DNA of 64,000 nucleotides, taken from Methanobacterium_C sp963845285. GTDB lineage: Archaea > Methanobacteriota > Methanobacteria > Methanobacteriales > Methanobacteriaceae. The position numbers were made by a program, and so were the translations under genes. The stretch is from NCBI GenBank assembly GCA_963845285.1, contig CAWJRO010000009.1, forward strand, positions 62,001 to 126,000, written 5' to 3'. Position 1 is the first letter of the stretch; every line of letters starts with the position of its first letter. A model generated the notes under the pieces. The model did no database searches. It was not told the origin of the DNA and saw only the letters and a program-made list of their open reading frames with translations. This document shows positions 46,980-55,756 of the stretch, in pieces.

Positions 46980-48206
46980 TTATGCTCCAAATTTGGTTGA
47001 TTTGTTCATGAGATCCATGAGAATGTCCATGATGTTTCTTCCCCTTATTCTGCAGAGTCCACCTTTTGTTGCAGCTCTCTCATTAAATTCTTCAACATCG
47101 TCAACCCTGACTTCTGGACCTTTAATAACTATTGGAACAGGGTCTCCTGTGTGGTCCATTACAGATATTGGGGTTGAATAATCCGCAGTCAAAATGAAAT
47201 ACAGTTCATCGATTTTCATCATTTCTCCAACAACGTCATCAACTTTTTCAATGAACCTGACTTTGTCATCCATCTCACCGTCATGTCCAGCTTCATCTGC
47301 ACCATCTATATTGATGAGCATGAAATCATAATCCTTTGAAGCTGTTTCCATGATGCCGTTTTTGATGTTTTCAATGTTGGTGTCAACACCACCGGTTGCA
47401 CCATCAATATCAACCAGATCCATACCTGCTATCTTTCCAATACCCTTTATAAGTCCAGTTTCAGCTATGCAAGCTGCTTTTAACCCATATTTTTCTCCAA
47501 ATGGTTGGACATGAGGTACTGCTCCTGCACCCCTTGGAATGATTATGTTAGCTGGATTTTCCCCTTTTTCAATCCGTTTAAGGTTTACTGGATGATCTTT
47601 GAGCATATTGTATGATTCTTCAATAAACTTGTTCAATACATCTGCGGTTTTTTTGGCCTCTTCTGTATCATCAAGTGGTAAAACTTCTTTTGGAGGTTTT
47701 CCTTCATGTTTGGGGTCAGCGTCTGAAACGTTGTCCGACAGTCCTTTACCTCTAAGAACAAGAACAGCTCTGTGCCCTGTGGATTCCTTAAATATTATCT
47801 CCACATATTCGTCAATGTCCATAGAGTTAATGGTTTTGGCTATTTCTTCTGTTCCTTCTCTTATTCTTCCTGCACGTCTGTCTGTGATAATTCCATTGGT
47901 GTCTGCTGTTGAGAAATTGCATCTGAATGCTATGTCTCCGGGCATAACCTCCACACCAACTCCTGCAGCTTCAAATGGCCCTCTTCCTGTGTAAACCTGG
48001 TATGGGTCGTATCCCAGTATTGAGATATGGGATGTATCACTTCCGGCCCTTATACCGGGTTTTATAGGATCCATGATTCCATTTATTCCCATTTTTGCCA
48101 TTTTGTCCATGTTTGGTGTTTTTGCAGCTTCAAGAGGTGTTTTGTATCCAAGTTCTTTTAGGGGACGGTCTCCCATCCCATCTACTATCATTATGATTCC
48201 TTTCAC
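46980..48206 (-). CDS. apgM: 2,3-bisphosphoglycerate-independent phosphoglycerate mutase, archaeal type
   Basis: 408 aa member of the alkaline phosphatase superfamily interconverting 3- and 2-phosphoglycerate. It has the N-terminal VDGMGDRPLKELGYKTPLE, the metal/Ser region RAGSDTSHISILGYDP and the C-terminal DGADEAGHDGEMDDK and TADYSTP motifs. GTG at 48206 follows TAGGTGGT and is preferred over the GTG at 48215. The gene lies between DUF92 and glmM in the same direction with short spacers, so one transcript is likely. Confidence 0.93.
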   Translation of the reverse strand: MKGIIMIVDGMGDRPLKELGYKTPLEAAKTPNMDKMAKMGINGIMDPIKPGIRAGSDTSHISILGYDPYQVYTGRGPFEAAGVGVEVMPGDIAFRCNFSTADTNGIITDRRAGRIREGTEEIAKTINSMDIDEYVEIIFKESTGHRAVLVLRGKGLSDNVSDADPKHEGKPPKEVLPLDDTEEAKKTADVLNKFIEESYNMLKDHPVNLKRIEKGENPANIIIPRGAGAVPHVQPFGEKYGLKAACIAETGLIKGIGKIAGMDLVDIDGATGGVDTNIENIKNGIMETASKDYDFMLINIDGADEAGHDGEMDDKVRFIEKVDDVVGEMMKIDELYFILTADYSTPISVMDHTGDPVPIVIKGPEVRVDDVEEFNERAATKGGLCRIRGRNIMDILMDLMNKSTKFGA

Positions 48207-48215
48207 TATTACCAC

Positions 48216-48881
48216 CTAAACCATGATAATACCTAAAAAAGCTCCTGTTATGGTAGCTATAAGATTTACATATTCATTGGAAAGATAATTTCTTCTTTCA
48301 AGTACGGCTCCAAGGATGCTGTCAATGAAACATCCTGCTGTACCTGCTATTATGGCTATTTTTAATGTTATGTAAGGGTTGGGATATATTCCAAGTAAAT
48401 AAGCTGAAACTCCTATAATTCCCGCACCTATAATTCCTGCTGCAGTTCCAAGTACTGATATCCCACCATCTGTTCCTGGTGGGACCTTTTTGAGGGTTGT
48501 TATAAGTCTTGGTTGTTGAACCACGCCCACTTCACTTGCAAGCGTGTCAGCTGTGGCTGTTGCAATTGAACCTATAAATCCTGCGTAGTTTCCAAAGGCA
48601 GCCATTATAAAAGCAACTATTCCGTTTGAAATAACGTTTTTTAGGGTTCTCGTCCCCTCGTAAACACCTATTTCCTTCTTGTACTGGTGTTTATATTTGG
48701 TAAATAGAAGTCCAAGGAGCAGGAATATGAATATTAAAATAAGCCAGTTGACACCGGCGCTAAAAATAATAATAATCCCCATGATAATCATGAAGATGGA
48801 TCCAAACAGATCAAGGGCTTTCCTTAAGTATGTTATAAGCCCTATGACCACAACCAGGACCACATATTCTAGATATACCAT
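48216..48881 (-). CDS. DUF92 (TIGR00297) membrane protein
   Basis: 221 aa with six hydrophobic helices and the DUF92 pattern GFIGSIATATADTLASEVG and KVPPGTDGGISVLGTAAG. Related bacterial and plant proteins include phytyl-phosphate and other prenyl kinases (VTE6), so a lipid-phosphate role is possible but unproven in methanogens. It lies 22 bp after S3Ae. Confidence 0.87.
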   Translation of the reverse strand: MVYLEYVVLVVVIGLITYLRKALDLFGSIFMIIMGIIIIFSAGVNWLILIFIFLLLGLLFTKYKHQYKKEIGVYEGTRTLKNVISNGIVAFIMAAFGNYAGFIGSIATATADTLASEVGVVQQPRLITTLKKVPPGTDGGISVLGTAAGIIGAGIIGVSAYLLGIYPNPYITLKIAIIAGTAGCFIDSILGAVLERRNYLSNEYVNLIATITGAFLGIIMV

Positions 48882-48903
48882 GTATTTCCCAGATCAAATC
48901 TTT

Positions 48904-49491
48904 TTATGTTTTTTCTTCAATCATCTGGGTTTTAACTGTTTCAACTCTTTTTAGAGGATAGATCTTCTTAGCTTCGTGGTATATGTGGGAAGCCATTTTG
49001 CCGCCTACTATATCCTCGATGAATTCCTGGAATGGTTTGTTTGCTGCTGCTTCCTGAACCATTCTTTCCATGGTTTCCCTTATGAATTTCTGCTGAGAAG
49101 ATTTAGCCCTTTTTATTGTTATTCCAAGGACGTGCACTTTTAGTTTCTGACCATCTTTGGTTGTAACATCAGATATTGCATCTATCCTGCTTGTTCCCCT
49201 TCTTATCATACTTCTAACGTAGTCTGTTGTGACCTGATGTCCCATAAATTTTGTGTTAGCTATGTCACCTACAACGTTATTTATCCTGAAGTAGAGTTTT
49301 ATGTACTGTTTGCTGAAGTCGCCTGCGAGTTCTCTCATTGAGGATTCAACACCCCTGTTTATGAGCAATTCAGGGTCTCTTGCAGGAGTTGAGCCAATTT
49401 CTGCGTCTCCAAACTCCGTAGGAGTCATTATCTTATACCATTGTTTTTCTTTCCATGTATCTCGTACTCTTCTACGTCTTGCTTTAGCCAT
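48904..49491 (-). CDS. rps3ae: 30S ribosomal protein S3Ae (eS1)
   Basis: 195 aa, the archaeal/eukaryotic eS1 protein of the small subunit. The N-terminus MAKARRRRVRDTWKEKQWYKI and the motif IGSTPARDPELLINRGVE are diagnostic, as is HQVTTDYVRSMIRRGTSRID. Good AAAGGTGATATT ribosome site. It leads the S3Ae-DUF92-apgM-glmM cluster. Confidence 0.95.
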   Translation of the reverse strand: MAKARRRRVRDTWKEKQWYKIMTPTEFGDAEIGSTPARDPELLINRGVESSMRELAGDFSKQYIKLYFRINNVVGDIANTKFMGHQVTTDYVRSMIRRGTSRIDAISDVTTKDGQKLKVHVLGITIKRAKSSQQKFIRETMERMVQEAAANKPFQEFIEDIVGGKMASHIYHEAKKIYPLKRVETVKTQMIEEKT

Positions 49492-49753
49492 AATATCACC
49501 TTTACTTGTAACGATTTATAAAAGAACCTCTTCTTGAGATATAATACTAAAATCATAACCAGTTCTTTATAATTAGAATCAATTATTATAACTCATTCAT
49601 GCTTTATAAATATTGTTAAAGATCCAGCACGGGATCATAAAACAAATTTAGAACCAAAAAGGATATAAAATTCACACCGAGGTATGTTTAGGTTTGACTT
49701 CATATTATATAGTTTTTCTGTTTGAGAACTAAGAAATATTTTTTGTTTTACCT

Positions 49754-49891
49754 GGGCTGTCAAGTTGTTGGGGTTGCAAATCATTATCATAAATATTTTT
49801 AGAGTTCATGTGTTTTCATTGGATGAAAGAAAGGTAATTTACCATTTGAAATACTGGTGAACAGGTCCAACACCTACTAACTTGACAACCC
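49754..49891. repeat. family C inverted-repeat element
   Basis: 138 bp with terminal inverted repeats GGGCTGTCAAGTTG and CTAACTTGACAACCC (about 12 of 13 outer bases pair). It is flanked by a perfect 10-bp direct repeat TGTTTTACCT (49744-49753 and 49892-49901). No coding capacity. It sits in the 49492-49968 gap upstream of S3Ae; the remaining DNA there holds a likely S3Ae promoter (TATTTATAAAG near 49604) and nothing else. Confidence 0.82.
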
Positions 49892-49968
49892 TGTTTTACC
49901 TAAAAATTTGGAATAAAAAAATATGGGAAGGTAATCTTTAATTTGGACTCCCTAAGATTTTAAATCCA

Positions 49969-50421
49969 TTAAACTTTATCTTTTAAACTTTTTGCAAGAA
50001 TTTTAGCATGTTCAAGATCTTCGGAGTTAGGCTTACCTTTGTTTTTCCCGCCAATAATTTTTAAAGGCCCCCATGTGTCAAATCCTTTGCATGTAAACGA
50101 TCCTATAATCTCAAAACCCTTTTCAGTCAATTTTTCTTTCAATGGATCGTTGTATTCTTCTTTTCCTTTTCCACTTGTTGTGAATACAAAGGCTTTTCGG
50201 TTTTTTACATCTGGTAAATTATCAATAAACTCAATAAACTCATTTTTTGGTTTTCCATAATAAATGCCGGAGCCAAAACCAATTAAATCGTAGTCTACAA
50301 TGTTGTATGCATCCACATCATCATATTTTAATACTCGAGCTTCAAGAGCATCAGCCATTGTTTCTGCAATTTTCTTTGTATTACCATGGTGAAATGAATT
50401 GTATATTATTAATGTCTTCAT
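49969..50421 (-). CDS. flavodoxin
   Basis: 150 aa flavodoxin-fold protein. FMN-phosphate loop NSFHHGNTKKIAE (6-18), second loop GFGSGIYYGKPKNEF and third FTTSGKGKEEYNDPLKEKL. The length and absence of cysteines suit a simple one- or two-electron carrier. ATG at 50421 follows AAGGTGTTT. Single gene. Confidence 0.88.
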   Translation of the reverse strand: MKTLIIYNSFHHGNTKKIAETMADALEARVLKYDDVDAYNIVDYDLIGFGSGIYYGKPKNEFIEFIDNLPDVKNRKAFVFTTSGKGKEEYNDPLKEKLTEKGFEIIGSFTCKGFDTWGPLKIIGGKNKGKPNSEDLEHAKILAKSLKDKV

Positions 50422-50702
50422 GTTAAACACCTTATATTGTATTATTTATCGGATTTGTAGTTTAATTTGGATTATTCTGTCCAAATCCTTCAAATTACTC
50501 ATATTTAAAACAGATTTAAGTTAAGATATAAACATAGTTAAATTTAAATTTAGTTAGTTCAAATAGTTTAAACACCATTTTAACCAATTTCATCCATATT
50601 TAGTTTATTATGATTTCGATTTAATAATAATTGTATTTATATTTATTAACTTTGTAAGTTGGAATTATTAATTTTTTTTGTTTAAACTAAAATTTTCTTT
50701 GT

Positions 50703-51038
50703 TTAAAATTTAAGGGGTTTGTTCATGAATTTGTAATGTGCTACAAACCTCTCAAGAACTTCTTCAACTGTTCCTTCTTCTTCAACAACTTTTTTCCCCA
50801 TCTTTTTCAGTCCAGGTTTGGCGTTTATACCAATTTGTAAACATATAATGATTTCACAGTCTTCTATAACATTCAGAGATTTACCCCACTGATGTTTTTC
50901 ACCGGGATTTTTTTTAGATTCTCTTGTCTCCAGAAATTCTGTAGTTTCTCCATCAAATTCATATATGAGAAATTTTTGAGCTTTCCCAAAATGTTCAGTA
51001 ACTTTTCCATCATCTGATGATGCAACAGCTATTTTCAT
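50703..51038 (-). CDS. NifX/NifB-like dinitrogenase cofactor-binding family protein
   Basis: 111 aa with the RNase-H-like fold of NifX/NafY/NifB-C (MKIAVASSDDGKVTEHFGKAQKFLIYE) and a C-terminal INAKPGLKKMGKKVVEEEGTVEE. A central segment with KKNPGEKHQWGKS replaces the usual His-rich loop. Such small proteins carry iron-sulfur or FeMo-type clusters; methanogens have several even without nitrogenase. ATG at 51038 follows GGGGAGTGAT. Confidence 0.85.
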   Translation of the reverse strand: MKIAVASSDDGKVTEHFGKAQKFLIYEFDGETTEFLETRESKKNPGEKHQWGKSLNVIEDCEIIICLQIGINAKPGLKKMGKKVVEEEGTVEEVLERFVAHYKFMNKPLKF

Positions 51039-51208
51039 TTCTATCACTCCCCAAAATGAGATTTAAACGGATTTTAAACGTCAAATAATTTTAATATATC
51101 AAATAGAACTCAGCTTGTTTTAAACAGAAATCCTATTACTTAATGATAATTGTTACTAGATATATTTATACAAATTTATTTATCATGATTTAACAATTTT
51201 AAACAATT

Positions 51209-51955
51209 TTATTTAATACACACAAATATGGGCCTTTCCCCTTCCATAGTTTCCCACTCTTTTTTGGAGAAATCTGCATAGATATTTATTTCAAATCCGA
51301 TCTTTTTCATAATTTCAACAGTCTTTTCCATATCAAAAATACCTAATTTATGTTGGTCTATATCGAAATCCACCTTTCCGTTCTCATTAACAAGGAAAAC
51401 GAAGTTTGCATTGAATACAAGACCGTCCCTGTTAGATTGACATATCCTTGCAATTTTCAGATCCTCTTCTACCACAGTGTCCACACTTACAAGACCTTCA
51501 ATCCAGTTGTTCTGGTTTAAGCCAAAATCGAAGATAACAACCCCTCCCTCATTGAGATGGTTGTAAAAGTTTTTTAAGGTGGTTTCAAGTTCCCTGTAAC
51601 TGGTGTTGTAATGTATCGCTGAGAACATGCAGGTAACCACATCAAATTTTTCCTTAAGATCCAATTTTTTCATATCTCCATGAATGAACTGGGCATCCGG
51701 CACCTTTTTACGGGCTATTTCCATCATATTCTCACTTATATCGACTCCAAGAACTTGAAAATCTTTTATGAGTACAGATGCATGTGTTCCTGTTCCGCAT
51801 GCAACATCAAGGAGTTTTTTTCCATCATTCTGTTTGTGAGTTTTAACTGCCCACTTAATGAATTCAGCTTCTTTAATGTAGTCAACATTTTCATAGATCT
51901 TATCGTAGTAGCCTGCAAATTTTTTGTATAAATCTTCTTCACCCAAAAACTCCAC
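51209..51955 (-). CDS. class I SAM-dependent methyltransferase
   Basis: 248 aa methyltransferase with motif I LLDVACGTGTHASVL (about 44-58), motif II area IHGDMKKLDL and the post-II TCMFSAIHYN segment. The last third (GVVIFDFGLNQNNWIEGLV, then a beta-rich part) resembles small-molecule methyltransferases. The substrate is not predictable. The start is read as GTG (VEFLGEEDLYKKFAGYYD); a TTG three codons later is an alternative. Confidence 0.87.
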   Translation of the reverse strand: MEFLGEEDLYKKFAGYYDKIYENVDYIKEAEFIKWAVKTHKQNDGKKLLDVACGTGTHASVLIKDFQVLGVDISENMMEIARKKVPDAQFIHGDMKKLDLKEKFDVVTCMFSAIHYNTSYRELETTLKNFYNHLNEGGVVIFDFGLNQNNWIEGLVSVDTVVEEDLKIARICQSNRDGLVFNANFVFLVNENGKVDFDIDQHKLGIFDMEKTVEIMKKIGFEINIYADFSKKEWETMEGERPIFVCIK

Positions 51956-52187
51956 TCCGTATTTTATTTATTCAGATTCAACATCAAATTATACATCTAT
52001 TTATTTCAAGAGGAATTTATTCCAAATGAATATTTTGGGATAATTGATCAAAGATATTCCAAGCAATATACTCTTACCAACTATTTTAATCAAGAATATT
52101 AATTCGAGATATCTCTTAATGAAATTTTAAGCAAATATCTTAGAGATATCTCTTAATAAACTCATTGGTTTTTCTTTTTATTTTTCC

Positions 52188-52751
52188 TTAATTTATTTTT
52201 TTTATGAGGTTGGCGACGTTTTCTCCAAATCTTTGTATGGTTCTGATTCCTTCTTCATCTTCCATGGCTTCTCCTCTTTCAAGTCCGAAAACCATGTTCC
52301 AGTAGGTTGAACCTGGAACTATCATGTCGTTTATGAGATAAAACATCAAAAGCTCTTGTATAGTACTTGTCTGACCTCCACGGCGTGCAACTGCTATCGG
52401 GCCGCCCACTTGCCATGAAAGAAATTGATCAGAGGCCATTGAAACATGACCTATTCTTTGAAGTGCGGCCATGAGGTCTGCGCGGGCTGTTCCGAAGTAC
52501 ACGGGAGTACCCACAATAAAACCCTTTGATTCTCTTATTTTATCGATAATATCATTTAATCCATCATCGATGTTGCATCTGTGGATTTTAGCACATTTTC
52601 CACATGCAGTACATGATTCAATTTTTTTACCCCTTAAATAAACAGTTTCAGTTTCCAGACCATTGTCTTCTATTATTCTAGCACATTCAGAGAGTACCTG
52701 GGCAGTATTTCCCTTTCTTGGACTTGCACACAGTAAAAGAACTTTTTCCAT
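52188..52751 (-). CDS. iron-sulfur flavoprotein / NADPH-dependent FMN reductase family
   Basis: 187 aa flavodoxin-like protein with FMN loop CASPRKGNTAQVLSE and the compact cysteine motif CTACGKCAKIHRC (about 46-58), seen in methanogen iron-sulfur flavoproteins, plus GTPVYFGTARADLMA. Likely an electron-transfer or oxygen-detoxifying enzyme. ATG at 52751 follows GGGGGGAAT. Single gene, divergent from the XRE module. Confidence 0.88.
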   Translation of the reverse strand: MEKVLLLCASPRKGNTAQVLSECARIIEDNGLETETVYLRGKKIESCTACGKCAKIHRCNIDDGLNDIIDKIRESKGFIVGTPVYFGTARADLMAALQRIGHVSMASDQFLSWQVGGPIAVARRGGQTSTIQELLMFYLINDMIVPGSTYWNMVFGLERGEAMEDEEGIRTIQRFGENVANLIKKIN

Positions 52752-52883
52752 CACATTCCCCCCAATACCAAATTTGCATATAACTCCTTTGAAATTCTTT
52801 TATTTGATTTGTAAACTATTGTATTTTTAACCATTGGTTGATCTGGGGTTTTGTAACCGATTCATTTTCGTTTCATACTTGGA

Positions 52884-52930
52884 TGTAAATGTACATTTAC
52901 ATATAGTAAAGTTTATATTACATAATGTAA
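52884..52930. promoter_or_regulatory. cluster of operator-like palindromes before the DUF2178-XRE operon
   Basis: Three overlapping or adjacent symmetric sites: TGTAAATGTACATTTACA (perfect 18-bp palindrome, 52884-52901), TTTACATATAGTAAA (52896-52910) and TTACATAATGTAA (52918-52930). They share the half-site TTACAT/ATGTAA and lie where the promoter of the XRE-regulator operon should be, suggesting autoregulation. Confidence 0.55.
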
Positions 52931-52951
52931 ACTATTAATTACATTAAAATT

Positions 52952-53035
52952 AGGGATATGGAAAATATGGGAATGTCTGAAGATAACCTGCCGTTCATCT
53001 TCGAAAAATATAAAAAAGGTTGGAGGTACTATCTC
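52952..53035 (+). pseudogene. possible histidine-kinase ATPase remnant
   Basis: The codons just upstream of and in frame with the DUF2178 gene read GMSEDNLPFIFEKYKKG, closely resembling the F-box end of HATPase domains (DLPxIFExYxKG). The following GLGL motif is missing and a ribosome site with a new ATG takes over. It looks like a relic fused to the front of the operon. Confidence 0.4.
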
Positions 53036-53416
53036 ATGAATAAAAAAACTTATAAAAATCTTAGATTGTTGATTGTAGTTATTGTGGCTGCACTTGTTGC
53101 AGCAGCCATTATAATGGGGAACCTACTTCTAGCATTTATAACGTTACTTTTAGGAACCCTCGCATCCTATTTTATCAAAAAAAATGTTTATGAAATAACT
53201 GAAGATGAAAGAACTGCATTGGTTGCTAATAAAGCTTCCAGAATGGCAATGGTCATATTTTTGACCATAATAACAATTTTAGGTGTTGGACTGCTGACGC
53301 TCAAGAGTACTTTTCCTGAATTTACCCAGGTTGGTTTCACATTAACCGATTCGGCATGTCTATTGCTTCTGTTATACAGTGGATTCTACTTATATTACAA
53401 TAAAAAACATGGATGA
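53036..53416 (+). CDS. DUF2178-like membrane protein
   Basis: 126 aa with four hydrophobic helices in two pairs, split by the charged DUF2178-type segment KKNVYEITEDERTALVANKASR (about 46-67). ATG at 53036 follows TGGAGGTACT with good spacing, so the earlier ATG at 52958 is not used. The XRE regulator overlaps its stop codon region. Such pairs (DUF2178 plus XRE) are common in methanogens; the membrane protein may act as a sensor or antagonist of the regulator, by inference. Confidence 0.82.
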   Translation: MNKKTYKNLRLLIVVIVAALVAAAIIMGNLLLAFITLLLGTLASYFIKKNVYEITEDERTALVANKASRMAMVIFLTIITILGVGLLTLKSTFPEFTQVGFTLTDSACLLLLLYSGFYLYYNKKHG

Positions 53417-53421
53417 TGTTT

Positions 53422-53622
53422 ATGAAAAACAAGCTGAAGGTATATAGGGCCATGAATGAAATTACCCAGGAAACGCTTGCAAAAAAGCTTGGAGTAACCA
53501 GACAAACAATAATTGCAATCGAAAAGGATAAATACGATCCTTCATTAAGTTTGGCATTCAAAATCGCGAAATTATTTCATGTTAAAATAGAAGACATTTT
53601 TCTATACGAAGAAAGGGAATGA
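53422..53622 (+). CDS. XRE-family helix-turn-helix regulator
   Basis: 66 aa, a single Cro/CI-type HTH domain: ITQETLAKKLGVTRQTIIAIEKDKYDPSLSLAFKIAKLF, followed by HVKIEDIF typical of the short YozG/HipB-like group. ATG at 53422 follows GGATGATG; an overlapping ATG at 53413 is possible. Probably represses its own operon through the palindromes at 52884-52930. Confidence 0.9.
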   Translation: MKNKLKVYRAMNEITQETLAKKLGVTRQTIIAIEKDKYDPSLSLAFKIAKLFHVKIEDIFLYEERE

Positions 53623-53762
53623 AATGAATTTCATGTTACTATTTGTGAGTACTGGAGTTTTTTGAGTACTAAATTTGGACTCAAAAACAAGCATGGAATG
53701 AGGATATAACTAATGAAATCTGTTTAAGATCAGGTTGTTTAATAAATTTGGAGTGAAATCAT

Positions 53763-54449
53763 ATGCAGCTTTTTAAATCATTGGATGGCCGGAGAAACTT
53801 TTCAAAGTTAGTCTTAAAAATAATATTTGGCCTTATCCTTATACAGATCTTAAGGGCTGTTATAATGGGAACATTATGGTTTGCAGTTCCCCATCCTGTT
53901 AATGATCTTACAATATTCCAGCTTTTCAATGGTTTGAGCTTTATTCTGGTTGGATTAATCCTAATTTTTTATTTCAAACCATCCCTCAAGGAACTGGGAC
54001 TTAACCTGAATGATTTGCAGCGTAAAACAAGGATACTATATCTTCTGGGAGTACTTTTCCTGGCATTTATGGCTTTAACCCCCTACTTCATGGGCTGGGA
54101 GATCAGTATACTGGTAATAGGGATGATATCGGGTCTTGTAATTCCTGCATTTGAAGAATTCCTCTTCAGGGGTTATATCTGGAACCAGATCCAGGAATCA
54201 GGGGATATGGTTAAGTCGGGAATGTTAACGTGGATAACTGTAACACTGCTTTTCAGCATTTGGCATTTGGGTTACATTGATGTCTTTTTCATTAATCCAA
54301 TGGGTCACGGTAACATTTCAATGCTTTTGATATCTAAAATGGGAATAGGATTAATATTGGGGCTTATTGTAGGATTTTTCCGTCTTAAAACAGGAAAAGT
54401 ATATGCATCATTTATTTTCCACGGATTCTGGAATGTATTTGCACCTTAA
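53763..54449 (+). CDS. CPBP family intramembrane metalloprotease
   Basis: 228 aa with about seven hydrophobic helices and the Abi/CPBP motifs: EEFLFRGYI (EExxxR), FSIWHLGY (FxxxH) and SFIFHGFWN (third His). Members cleave or process prenylated or membrane peptides and confer bacteriocin self-immunity in bacteria. It follows the XRE gene by 140 bp with its own GGAGTGA site and may belong to the same module. Confidence 0.88.
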   Translation: MQLFKSLDGRRNFSKLVLKIIFGLILIQILRAVIMGTLWFAVPHPVNDLTIFQLFNGLSFILVGLILIFYFKPSLKELGLNLNDLQRKTRILYLLGVLFLAFMALTPYFMGWEISILVIGMISGLVIPAFEEFLFRGYIWNQIQESGDMVKSGMLTWITVTLLFSIWHLGYIDVFFINPMGHGNISMLLISKMGIGLILGLIVGFFRLKTGKVYASFIFHGFWNVFAP

Positions 54450-54642
54450 ATTAGAATATAGTCCAGTGTAAAATCCGATGTAAAACTTTTTAAACCATTA
54501 ATTCGTTGGATCCGTTAGAAAAGGGAACTTTATGAATTTACATTGCTTTAATGGATTTTTCAAAATCATAAGTTTGAATCATAAGTTTGTTTAGTCATGT
54601 TATTGACTATACTCTCCTTAAAATAGTAAAATCTAATAAAAT

Positions 54643-54680
54643 AAGTGGGGAATGATATTAAAAGTGGGGAATGATATTAA
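54643..54680. repeat. 19-bp direct repeat at the end of the DUF116 gene
   Basis: AAGTGGGGAATGATATTAA occurs twice back-to-back; the second copy runs into the DUF116 stop codon. A slippage duplication is the simple explanation. Confidence 0.85.
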
Positions 54681-55381
54681 AAAGATTTTTTGCTGGGATT
54701 TTTGTTGCATGGGCTTTCCTCTGAGAGTTTTTCAGACCCATTTTTAATTTCTGCACCCATCATTTTAAGCACAGCTTTAACATCAACTTTGGTGTTAATG
54801 CAGCCATCCCTTAGAAGTGGCACTCCCTGGCAGTGAAACTTTGAGAGTTTCATCATGGAAAGATTCAGATCCTGATAACAGGCAACACCTATAAATGCCT
54901 TGAAATTATTTTTTGCAACGATGTTCTTTAAAAAGGTGGATCCTGGTATTATGTAAACACCGTAACCCATTTCTTCAGCTTTGTTTTTGAGAACACCTAT
55001 AACACAGCGGTTGCAGTCCTGACAGACGAGTCCGGACTCCCCAAGTTTGGCTTCACAATCTTGATGTCTGAGACAGTGTGGAAGAACGAGGATCTTCTCC
55101 TCTGGTTTGATCTTGTGGAATATTCTTTCATTCACTTTGTTCCTAACTTCTATACCGATCTGATCCACGATCTTGGCATCCACACCAACGGTTTCAGAGA
55201 ACCTTTTGAATAGACCGTAGAACATGTCTATGGTAAAAAGGAGCAGTTTTGGGAAGACTAATCGGTTTTCCTTAATTAAAAGTTTTCCGAGCACAAGGGT
55301 AATAGAAAGCAAAGCTAGTACTGAGATTCCAAGAATGAAAACCAATTGCCCAAATATTTGGTAAAATTCAGAAAATGCCAT
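54677..55381 (-). CDS. DUF116 family protein
   Basis: 234 aa. An N-terminal membrane helix pair (about 5-45) precedes the DUF116 domain, with cysteines in LPHCLRHQDCEAKLGESGL and CQDCNRCVIG and a later GVACYQDLNL, suggesting a metal or iron-sulfur site. Function is unknown. The last 25 residues are low-complexity (Ser, Glu, Lys). The ATG at 55381 follows GATGATC. The 55382-55756 gap is AT-rich with tandem TCTATTAAATCTCTTAA words. Confidence 0.83.
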   Translation of the reverse strand: MAFSEFYQIFGQLVFILGISVLALLSITLVLGKLLIKENRLVFPKLLLFTIDMFYGLFKRFSETVGVDAKIVDQIGIEVRNKVNERIFHKIKPEEKILVLPHCLRHQDCEAKLGESGLVCQDCNRCVIGVLKNKAEEMGYGVYIIPGSTFLKNIVAKNNFKAFIGVACYQDLNLSMMKLSKFHCQGVPLLRDGCINTKVDVKAVLKMMGAEIKNGSEKLSEESPCNKNPSKKSF

Positions 55382-55742
55382 GATGATCATCTAGTGTTTT
55401 CTTTATGTTAAATTGTTTTAATGTTAATGTGATTAATTTATGAACTTTGATTTATATGTGTGATTTATATGTGATCTAATTTTATATCAACCTTGATATC
55501 CTTAAATCTTGTTTTTTAACAAAAGATTTTTGTACTTTTGTAAAACTGGTTGAAATCTTGTTAAATTCTATTAAATCTCTTAAAATAACTCTATTAAATC
55601 TCTTAACAATAACGTTAGAAAAAATAACGTTGAATTCATTAATTACTAAATTTATTAATTATTAGTAAAATTTATAGTAAAATTTTATATTATTTAATAT
55701 TGATTAATTGAAAATTTGATTAATTGAAAATCTTAAAAATGA

Positions 55743-55754
55743 GGGGGGGGGGGG
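55743..55754 (+). repeat. run of twelve G
   Basis: A 12-base G tract two bases past the stop codon of the leftward gene 55757-56233. Long G runs are unusual in this AT-rich DNA and may vary in length by slippage. Confidence 0.9.
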
Positions 55755-55756
55755 TG

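Noticed and set aside
52080..52170. GAGATATCTCTTAAT repeated twice before the iron-sulfur flavoprotein gene end
   Set aside because: A short local duplication with no wider match; not a recognisable element.
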